From Heliocidaris tuberculata (taxonomy: Eukaryota; Echinodermata; Echinoidea; Camarodonta; Echinometridae): a stretch of 64,000 nucleotides of DNA. A program made the translations under genes and the position numbers. This document shows, one piece after another, positions 55,546-64,000 of this stretch. Location: contig CM046852.1 in NCBI GenBank assembly GCA_025618425.1, forward strand, positions 4,171,816-4,235,815. Direction: 5' to 3'. The notes beneath the pieces are model-generated. The model did not search any database, was not told the DNA's origin, and worked only from the letters and a program-made list of their open reading frames with translations. Every line of letters begins with the position of its first letter. Positions within the stretch are counted from its first letter, which is position 1.

Positions 55546-57453
55546 TAGAGGGGTTATAAGTCTCCAGTCTCACCCTACCAAATTTCATTCGAAGTGAAAA
55601 CGCACTCTGTCTGCACGGAAACAACGTTGAAGGATGCCTATATGCATGAAATATTCAAAATTAAAGGATATTCGCTTTTGAAACTAATTAACCACCAACA
55701 GCGTGTTGTTTGTGTGATGTAACGATGTTTAGAAACCAAACGTGAATGACATTCATCATCAAGGTTACCGAAACCACAAAGCAATTTTTCATCTCCCTTT
55801 CATTCTCTCTTAAAATGATTAATTCAAGACGAAGTTCCTCATTAAATTTATTTCCTATCTCAAAGTGTCGTGTACGTGCGAGATCCGTCCGTTTGTAACC
55901 GCGGAATTCTGCAGGAAATGAATAATTAGTAGCTGGATTGGTGTATTATGTTATTATACTGTTTAAGAAAAGAAAAGTTCAAGCCTAGAAACAGACAAGG
56001 GCAAACCCTGCATGTGAAAGCAAGATGTCATTTGAAGTTTTCATCACCAATAAATTGAGATCATGGCAAGTAGGGTGTACGGTGGGCCTACCACCCAGAC
56101 GTTACAGTGTAGTTTATGACTTTATTCAGGTGAGTATTTTAGTCGACGAATACCTCCAGACAAAATATTTCTGGAATAATTCATAAAGTGTCAGTCACAT
56201 TAGTGTAATCTGGGGGGGGGGGGGGGGGGGGTCTCCCCCAAGTATAAGAATCTTATAGAGTTTGTCAACATATTGACTACCCCCCCCCCCCACAAAACAA
56301 AACGAAACAACAACAACAACAACAACAACTACAACAACAACAACAACAACCCCAAACCAAAACAACAACAAACAAACAAACACACAACAAAACGAAAATA
56401 AAATTAATCTAATAGCTGCACACGTTCATCAATCTCCTACCCCAGACCTCCCTTATTTTTTCTTCTAATTGAAACTAATTTATATGAATCTACACGGCAG
56501 GTAATTGTCCGGGTGACATTGTTGTCCGGGTACTATGACCATGGTTAATGGAAACCCACAGTGGGCAACTGTCCGTAGGACACGCGTGTATAATAGATAC
56601 TTGTCCTAGGCTTAGTAAAATAAGGTAAGTGCTCTTAGACACCAATCTATAACCAATTAACTCTATTAAGGTGGGGGGGGGGGGGAGGGGTGCATTCTAA
56701 ACGCTGTATATAAAATGGCCAATTATGCACAGTAAGCACATTTTTGAATGTGAGCCCAAAATATAATACCAGATTACTCATATCTTTCACCGTTATCCAT
56801 GCAGAGTCCAAAAGTTAACGAACACAAAACAAGGCTTCGTCTTTTCACCATTATCAGAGCGTAAAATATAGGTGAAAAGTAAATACAAATAAGTAAAAGA
56901 GACAAATCTACATGATTCTCTCACGAATGTATAAATGCATGGGATTCGAATTTCAGTGTCCGCAGACGTATCCGCTTTACCATGACAACGTGATTTTACA
57001 GAATGTGGGAAGTTTGCTGAAATATATTTGCTGTGCACCTATTAACTATCTTTAATTTTAATGTTTTAGTGGAAGGGTAAACAACTCAAATCAGTTACAA
57101 AAGTTTCAAAGATAATGAGGAAGGAAAATTGAATAATTAAGAAATGCATGAGCTTCCGCTTGCGGGAGGTTCAGAATATGTATAATGCTCGGAAAGAACA
57201 TCATAGTTACTCCTAATAATATTCGATCTCATTCATTTCCTGATTCATTCACGGAAAATGAAATAGAGCAGATTATTACTTAGCCCTATCACAATACAAT
57301 TATTGGTCTACTACATTTTTAATTATTTATGTATGAGGGGAAAAAGGAGAGGAATATTTTGTTCAACAACGCGAGGGTTTCTTGTAGAATGAATCCTCGT
57401 TTGATAAAATGAAACTCGGTTTCTGCAGAATGAAATCAGATGTGCTATTTCTG
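55546..57453. other. Intergenic with G run and (AAC)n tract
   Basis: G run at ~56212-56230, C run at ~56281-56291 and (CAA)n at ~56300-56375. No gene recognised. Confidence 0.5.
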
Positions 57454-57476
57454 TTATGGTGGGTTCCCACTGCCGA

Positions 57477-57720
57477 TCAAACCAACCCGACCAATCCCGA
57501 CCACATGCCTAAACAAGAGCTCTTCCCGACCGCTATTCGACCATTAACGACCCACATTCGACCATTGACGACTCTTGCACGACGTATAGTCGACCACAAC
57601 TTCGATCTCTTCTCGATCATTCCGATCTACATACGATCCCAACACGATCCCTACTAGACCAACTGGACGTCCACACGATCTCTACACAATCTCGACCCGA
57701 GCAGATCGACCTGTTCGAAC
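57477..57720 (+). repeat. Left subterminal CGAYC array of the Harbinger element
   Basis: About 15 CGACC or CGATC words in ~240 bp, same orientation, spaced mostly 10-20 bp apart. They probably serve as binding sites for the element's DNA-binding proteins (inference). Confidence 0.8.
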
Positions 57721-57832
57721 AGGGATCCAAGATGAGTCGTGAATTGACTGTGGTAGCACAAAACATTATCGTCAACTGATGGTGCAGTACTCATTTTTGA
57801 TCAGCGTTCAGTTCATCTCAGACAATCAAGAG

Positions 57833-59628
57833 ATGGAAATCGAACAGTTACAGTTGTGGGCTAGGTGGTTAGAGCTCCAGAGAAACAGGGTAATGGCTGT
57901 GGTTCAGCTCGAAGAGGAAGAAGTCGCAAGAGGACGCGTAGACAGCAACGGCGCAGGGAAATCTTGGTGAGCCAGTGGTTGACTCGGAGACCGCTCTTAG
58001 GACAATTTGAACAGCTGCTGAAAGAGCTCAATAGGGAGGACCCAAAAGGGTTTAAAAATTTCCTGAGAGTGGACGTCGACATGTTTGGGGAGCTTCTTGA
58101 CCGCATATCGCCTCGAATAAAGAAGCAGGACACTAACTTCAGTTAATTACACCTTTCTAAAACCATGATGAAATAGTCGTAATATATCAAATCACTTTCT
58201 TACAAATATAAATCTTGTAAATACTCATTTTGTAATTCTCTGGTAATTACCACAGGAAAGTACTACGGGATATGTCCGTTACCACAGACTCGCTATGTCG
58301 AAAGTATAGTATAGTATCACACACTGGTAATCACAGGACAGTGCCACAAACCCAGGGAATACTTACCACCAGAAGGTATCTCATACTTGCTACCACAGGA
58401 CTACATGCTCTTTCCAAGTCATTGCACTAAGTCTTACTATCATGTGGTAATTACAAACGAGTCTGTACTGGTGTTCTGTACAGTAATTGTCTTGATATTG
58501 CCCGTTCTCTGGCATTTATCATCCGTTTTTATGCATGAGGCGTCATATGAAAGGGAACATACTGAAATTTTATGTGATGCTATTCTTGTTTTAAACTGAT
58601 CACGCTTATATCTCTGAAAACTAAAAAGTTGAAATTCGCGCGTGCTAATTTAATTTTGGTAACACATCTTTCCTTTGTTTTGATTCATTCATGCGGGATT
58701 AATGAATAATAAGTTGTACATCATGAAAGCGAGAAGAATAACTTTTCGTCCAGGTATATCTCATCAAGGAATTTGTTCATAATATGCACTGTATAGTATG
58801 TTCTAACAGTTCTGACAGTACAAAATGATGGAGCAATTATGGCAGAAGTGTATGGTTTTATGTTTTATTGATGCGGTATTGCAATACACCACTGGAGAAC
58901 CACAGAGGCCAATTAGAAGAGGCAATTTATATGCCTAACCATGAAAGATGTACCACATCATGACGGTTTTGTAAGGGCAATTAACATTCAAATACTTTCT
59001 TAATTTTAGGGAAGCCCTGCAACCTGGATTGAAGTTGGCCGTCTCCATTCGTCATCTTGCAACTTGATATGCAGACCTGATGTACCTTTTTATACTATTG
59101 AATTACTTGCAAATGTTATAAGAAATGATATAGGTGTTAAGGGTTTTTCATTTGCTCAGAATGAAGTTAAACAAGTGCTATACGCTGATGATGTAACAAT
59201 TTTCGTACAAGATTCACAGTCCTTAGAATATTAGAGTAATTCCAGATTGGGTGTGCATAGTTCAATATTACGTATTTTTGTTTGTTTTGTTGTTGTTGTT
59301 GTTATTTTTTGGTGCTGTTTTTTTAAAAGCATGTACATGTATTATACAATTATTAATCTTATTATGTTATTGTGTAATCTTTATAGTGCAAGTATATATG
59401 TTATACTGTTCAAAATTATTTGTAATATTTTATTTCATTATGTAATGTTTTATGATACATGTACGATTTGTTTGTGAATATATCAAAAATAAATTTTGTT
59501 TCAAAACAACAAAAAAAGTTCCGAGTGGGAAAAAATACCATCAGCAAGCTCGTCCCAGAAGTATTGGAAGCTTTGATACAGGAGTATTCTGAAGAGGTTC
59601 TGCCAGCCATCGTCACCCCTGAGCAGTA
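57833..59628 (+). pseudogene. HARBI1-like (PIF/Harbinger) transposase, broken
   Basis: From 57833 one frame reads MEIEQLQLWARWLELQRNR. A frameshift near 57900-57935 moves to the frame giving RRQQRRREILVSQWLTRRPL, then EELLKELN-type text, EDPKGFKNFLRVD, MFGELLDRI and PRIKKQDTNF (to 58145). Homology resumes at ~59011 with EALQPGLKLAVSIRHLAT and, after an L1/Tx1-like insertion, at ~59516 with FRVGKNTISKLVPEVLEALI and EYSEEVLPAIVTPEQ, then a stop. These are the N-terminal blocks of HARBI1-type nucleases. The DDE catalytic segments that should follow are deleted. The 58146-59010 gap may be the family's intron (acceptor TTTTAG present, donor GT not), or an insertion. Confidence 0.9.
59069..59512 (+). 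mobile_element. L1/Tx1-like LINE 3' fragment inside Harbinger
   Basis: Reads ELLANVIRNDIGVKGFSF then KQVLYADDVTIFVQDSQSLE, the RT palm with the YADD box as in L1/Tx1-type elements, then stops. The remaining ~270 bp is AT-rich and ends AATAAATTTTGTTTC with an A-rich tail. It sits between transposase blocks HLAT and FRVGK. Confidence 0.75.
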
Positions 59629-59639
59629 GCAGGAAATTG

Positions 59640-60085
59640 CCAGCGAAAGATCGAGTGCGGTCGAGAAGTGCTCGGGATGTGATCGAGAAGCAGTCGAGAA
59701 GTGAGCGAGTTCGGTCGAGTAACTGTTTAGGGCAGACATGTATCGATCGTGAAACGGTTGAGTTGTTGATCGAGTTGATCGGGAACCAATCGTGTAGAAG
59801 TTGTGTATAAATTGAGATGATCGGGTAGTGATCGGCGGAAAAAATCCACCCCGACCAAACTAGACCTCTATACGATCGATTCCCGATCAGCTCGACCTCT
59901 ACTCGATCAATACACGATCGCTGTACGACCGCTTGCCTTCTCGACCCCTACACGATATTTTTTGACATGCCAAAAATTGTCGCGTAGGAAGCCAGATCGA
60001 TACCGATCAAGGTAGACCGACCCTGATCGCCCTTCCCGGCCGAGCCCGACCAGGCCAAAATAGCTTGATCGGGCTTGGTCTGGTT
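59640..60085 (-). repeat. Right subterminal GRTCG array of the Harbinger element
   Basis: More than 20 GATCG/GGTCG/CGATC words, first mostly in inverted orientation to the left array and then in mixed orientation toward the terminus. Confidence 0.8.
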
Positions 60086-60377
60086 GGTTTGATCGGCAGT
60101 GGGAACCCACCATTATACATGACTTTGTATAATGTAAACGCGAGGTTAAGTACAAGATTCAGAACACAGCATCATGACAGTGACTGATGCTTTTCTAGTG
60201 AAAATGCTGGAGGGAGTTGGGGGGGGGGGGGGTTAATTTTATCTGAGATTAATGGATGATTTATTCTACCTGACCTATAAGGAAGTAAGTATAGTTGCTT
60301 TTAGGGAAGTGACCAGAGGGACCTACGGCTTAAGTCCTTTCCAGGGGAATGGGTACTTGAGAATTAATGCGCCTTAA

Positions 60378-61185
60378 GGGGCCGTCACATATCCAAAACG
60401 GAGCCCGCCCGACTTCTCTGCGAGCTCAAAAGGGGCCGGTGTCTGCTCGATCACTGCGTTTTTTAGGGGTCGGCCGACGTTCGCAGGGCACCAAAACCTG
60501 CTCCCATTTCACCGATTTTCCAATTGCGAATTTTGTAGTCGCAGAGCTCATAAACAGGTCGACCGTATATCGCTCGGGCATTAGACTATTTAGGGGCTTT
60601 AAAAATCGAACGGAGCTGCGCGGCCGCCGCACGGGCTCCCTATGATACTCGAACGACCCCCTTCCGTGTCCCGCCAGACTTGTACAAAATCGGGCGTGCT
60701 TCGAGCGGTGCTGGTGTCGGGCCGTCGTCGGCCGGCTTCTACGGGCCCCGGCAGGGCTCCTCCTGTCAACTTAGGAAATTGGCCCCTGAGGTATGCTCAT
60801 ATACTTAAACACGGAATTAACGCCCTTCTGGCTCCTAACAGACGACATATTCGAGGCGACGGAGGACGCCAGACAGGACTAGGACGGAACCCGCCCGGGC
60901 GTCGCTCGGGTGTCGGGCGGGCACCGACAGACCTATCGATCATCGACCGAAACTCGGACGGAGCCCGCCCTTATGTCGAGCGAGCTTCGCCCGATTCCTG
61001 TTTGCTAACTAACGGGCGCCGGTCGATTTCTGACCACTAATGTTCAAAGGGCACCTCCCGATCGATCGAGCCCGTCCAGTATGTGACAGGGTATAGATTT
61101 AAAAAATACGCTTGACTCCATGGCAGATCAATCCACAAATCCACAAATTCGGCCGGAAGCCGTTGGATATGTGACGCAGGATTTA
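60378..61185. mobile_element. GC-rich TIR element, ~800 bp
   Basis: GGCCGTCACATATCCAAAAC at the left faces CCGTTGGATATGTGACG at the right. The interior is unusually GC-rich with many CGGC/GCCG and CGATC words. It contains a half copy of the short palindromic element at 60797. ORFs of 92 and 132 codons lack recognisable motifs. Target duplication not certain. Confidence 0.65.
60797..60850. mobile_element. Short palindromic element, copy g (half)
   Basis: ATTAACGCCCTTCTGGCTCC then TAACAGACGACAT. The left arm is lost or too decayed to see. Confidence 0.6.
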
Positions 61186-62300
61186 GTTTAGGACACTTAG
61201 TGCATCAAACTTGGTTTCGAACCCGAGACCTCCCTGTCAAGAGGCCACTGATTCTATATACCATTACCACTGCGCCCCGTGGGTTCCATACTCAATCAAA
61301 AACACATTCATTTTAATTTGGAGATGGGGGAGGGGGCGGGGACTCCGATCAACTTCCCAGAATTTAGGCTTTCCCTATGGCATTAAGGGAGCAGTCGTTA
61401 TGACTTTATGATTAATTTAACCATAAAGGCACGTGGATTTTCAATTGGCTACACTCAACCAAAGACGGATCCAGGATTTCTTTTTTTAAGTGCGTACTCA
61501 AGGTTTGCAAATTAGGTTTCAAATGCATGGCGGGCGGGGGGCGAGGGGGGGGGGGGGGGGAGGGGGGGGGGGGTGTGCACGGCCCGGTTGTACCCACTTA
61601 AATCCGCGACTGGTTATACCCAACGCATGTCTCTTTGCCAGTGGAAAACGCGCAAATTATTATTTTTTTCATCAACATTGTCATCTTATTTTTTGGTTTT
61701 TGAGGTACTATTGGATCACAAATAAAATTTGCTCATAAATGTGGAAATCATAGAAATTATACTGGTCTGCGAAGGGTGTAACGACAGACCAATATCACTT
61801 TAAACTGAGAGACCTGACCCAGTCATAATCATAAAGGAGTATAATATTCTCAGAAATTTTTATTTATTGCCGACAATTTCGATTCACTGTATTGCACTTA
61901 ATTATGCTGGTCATGAATATGAATATTCTGAATAAAAAATCCCCAACCAAACAACGAGAACATTGAAACCTTTCTATTGTGAATGTAAATTTGACTTTGT
62001 TGTGGACATATTATTGTACTTTTCTTAGGTCGGAGTGAGAGAAAAATAAATCGAGGGATATGAATATTTAGAACATCCTGTTCTTCTATAGGTTACATGG
62101 TTAAGTGAGAAGTACTGCATTATGTAAATCACATTTTGCAGCCCCATAATACTAATTTTTTTGTTCGTTGAGATTGCCGCGAGACAATCTTCCCACACAG
62201 AGCTCGTTACTTCACTCGATTCAAACCGCCAGCATGGCCAAGGGAGCTATGGGATACAGTCATTCTCAGCAGTTCCAGAATTGTGCCATTAATTGTATGT
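61186..62300. other. Intergenic; possible hAT-type MITE at ~61460-61612
   Basis: AGACGGATCCAGGATTTC and AATCCGCGACTGG resemble the ends of the 32663 element, with long G runs inside, but no target duplication was found. The rest shows no gene. Confidence 0.4.
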
Positions 62301-62304
62301 CTTT

Positions 62305-62710
62305 TTAAACCCTTTTAGGACAGGAATTATTTAAGGGCTAAATTGATCACATTTTGTTCTTCAGATTGGCAACAATATTTTTTTTTTTTTTTTTTTTTTT
62401 GCTACACGGTTCTAATAAGGTGTAAGGTCTTTGAAAAAAATATTGTCAAACAGTTGAAAAAAATTGCCAATTTTGAGAAAAACAATGATTTTGAACCTCT
62501 CAATGTGTTGCCAATTTAAGGATTTGAAGCGTATTCTTGTTTTTAGAATCCCTGGCATCAAACGCAATGTGGTCATGCAACAAAAATGGATAAAGTGTGT
62601 GCAGAAATTTTTGCTCTTTCTACTCATACATCTGGTATATTCTTAGAGCTCTGAATCAAAATTTATTGAGCCAAACCACAAAATGTGGTCAATTGTCTCG
62701 AAAGGGTTAA
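62305..62710 (-). mobile_element. TTAA MITE, copy 7
   Basis: TTAAACCCTTTTAGGACAGG ... TCTCGAAAGGGTTAA, reverse orientation, with an expanded T run at ~62379-62400. Its right TTAA abuts the tandem array at 62711. Confidence 0.85.
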
Positions 62711-64000
62711 AGAGTATCCACAAGGTATATGGAGTAACAATGCTGCATTTAAACTGCTTTTAATGCCACTCATTAGCCCACTTATTAATACCGCTGTGGG
62801 ACTTTCATCTACTTTTCCTGAAATATAGGAGTATATTGCACCTTTTGATTTTCGGAGAGAGTCCTTTTCAAGGAGTAACACTGCATATAAACTGCATTTA
62901 GATGCCCACAAAACTTATTAGCCCACATATTAAGGCAGCACCGGGGCATGCAAATTCTTGGTACATCGCCATGATCGCCAGTATGTATTTTATTCTTTTA
63001 ATTTGAAAGAGAAAAAGAGAAGAATATTCCAAGCCCACTAAATTGAGACCGCATCGAGACATGATTGCTCTCTACTTTTCTATATACCTATATTTTGCAC
63101 CATTTTTATGTCTTTTTATAGACCATTCGAATTTAAGAGAAAAATCCTGCATCTGAACTGATTTTGATGTCACACATATAGCATACATAGCTCATTAGCC
63201 CACTCAATTAAGCCAGCATTGGGACATAATTATTCTCTTACTACTTCTTTCTAACTACACATTGCACCATCTGTATGTCTTTTTATAGAGTATTCCAATC
63301 AGTAGTGATCCTGCATCTGAACTGCTCTTAATGCAACACAGGTTACTAGCCCACTCAGTATTATAGGCCAGCATTGGGACACAATAACTCACTTCTTTTC
63401 TATAACTATATATTGCACCATTTGCATGTCTTTTCATAGAGTATTCCAATGAGTAATAATCCTGCATCTGAACTGCTTTTTCATGTCACACATCACCCGT
63501 TCTCTGGTTTGGGGAGGGGGCACTATCCTGAAAAAAATCTGCAAGAAAAGAAAAAAAAAAAAAAAAAAAAAAACACGTTTTTTAAAGTGCCTTGTTGGGC
63601 TAAAAAATTACTGCCGGTGCCACAAAATAGGTGGCACACTCTTCTTTTGTATCTAGTGTGGTATACATAAGATACGCTAGATTTGATTTTTTGGGGGTGC
63701 CCCTCCCCCCTCCCGATCTGCCAGTGCATTAACCAACTCTTTATCAGAGATACGAATAGGTCAAGTTTTTCACATCTATATACAGGTATATAAATAAGTA
63801 TTTCGAGGAATAATAACTCTGCATATGCCTACAGCCCTACACAGAACTCATTAAGACCGCAATGGGGCATGACAAATCTCTGTATTTGCAGAACTAGATA
63901 TTGCACTATTTATGTCGTTTGTACGTCTTTTTACAGAGTATATTTTAGAGAGTAATAACGCTGCATCTTGACTGCATTTTGATGTCCATGCAGGCAAGCA
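62711..64000 (+). repeat. Degenerate satellite-like array, ~150-170-bp units
   Basis: Units share ATAGAGTATTCCAA, AGTAATAATCCTGCATCTGA, ACTGCTTTT-ATGTCACACA, TTAGCCCACTCA, GCCAGCATTGGGACA and TATATTGCACCATTT. Unit starts are near 62712, 62858, 63118, 63286, 63436, 63780 and 63931. Divergence is high on the left, lower near 63286-63490. The array runs off the window. Confidence 0.85.
63494..63728. mobile_element. Possible hAT-type MITE inside the tandem array
   Basis: Breaks a satellite unit after CACATCACCC; right end GATCTGCCAGTG followed by CATTAACC (6 of 8 match to CATCACCC). A long A run and C/G runs inside. The left terminus is poorly conserved. Confidence 0.45.

Larger units (their letters stand above)
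57457..60112 (+). mobile_element. PIF/Harbinger DNA transposon, internally deleted
   Basis: Terminal inverted repeats of 31 identical bases start TGGTGGGTTCCCACTGCC at 57457 and end with the complement at 60112. A 3-bp TTA duplication flanks both sides (57454-57456, 60113-60115), the Harbinger-type target. Subterminal regions are filled with CGACC/CGATC words. Inside is a broken HARBI1-like transposase. The catalytic DDE portion is missing and a retroelement fragment is inserted, so this copy is non-autonomous. Confidence 0.93.

Noticed and set aside
54707..55597. 296-codon ORF, the longest in the window
   Set aside because: It is almost entirely Ser/Leu/Pro from a TC-repeat array, with equally long ORFs on the opposite strand; no domain.
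60642..61040. 132-codon ORF in GC-rich DNA
   Set aside because: Explained by composition inside an inverted-repeat-bounded element; no motif seen.

Overview
This is eukaryotic, animal DNA: intron-split genes with GT-AG boundaries, AT-rich non-coding sequence, many microsatellites, and a dense load of DNA-transposon relics, LINE and Penelope fragments and SINEs. The gene content (a vertebrate-type animal cryptochrome and the WASH-complex subunit WASHC3) plus the very frequent TACATGTA words suggest a marine invertebrate deuterostome, most likely a sea urchin. The species cannot be fixed from the sequence alone.

Layout. 1-18,428 (minus strand): the 5' part of a cryptochrome gene. Five coding exons encode the first 241 residues; the rest lies beyond the left edge. 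Its introns are packed with repeats: TTAA-flanked MITEs, long hairpin elements, a Penelope GIY-YIG fragment, a tRNA-derived SINE and GA-rich tandem arrays. The 3' end of exon 3, with its splice donor, is tandemly triplicated. 18,429-30,100: an intergenic stretch between two divergently transcribed genes, holding a 300-bp GAA array, TIR elements with 8-bp target duplications, a minisatellite and a dead CR1/L2-type LINE. 30,101-39,490 (plus strand): WASHC3 in seven recognised coding exons, with one unresolved phase mismatch between exons 4 and 5. Its introns hold a 7SL-like SINE, a tRNA-derived SINE, hAT-type MITEs and foldback elements. 39,491-64,000: no host gene recognised. It holds hairpin elements, hAT-type MITEs, a 2.66-kb internally deleted PIF/Harbinger transposon (57,457-60,112) carrying an L1/Tx1-like RT fragment, and a degenerate ~150-170-bp tandem array running off the right edge.

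The two host genes have unrelated jobs: cryptochrome in light sensing or the circadian clock, and WASHC3 in endosomal actin nucleation. Their adjacency implies no shared pathway. The unusual content is the repeat biology: several multi-copy palindromic families, nested insertions, elements touching splice sites, and hexamer (TACATG) insertions that can be seen by comparing sibling repeat copies. All coordinates and copy counts were read by eye.
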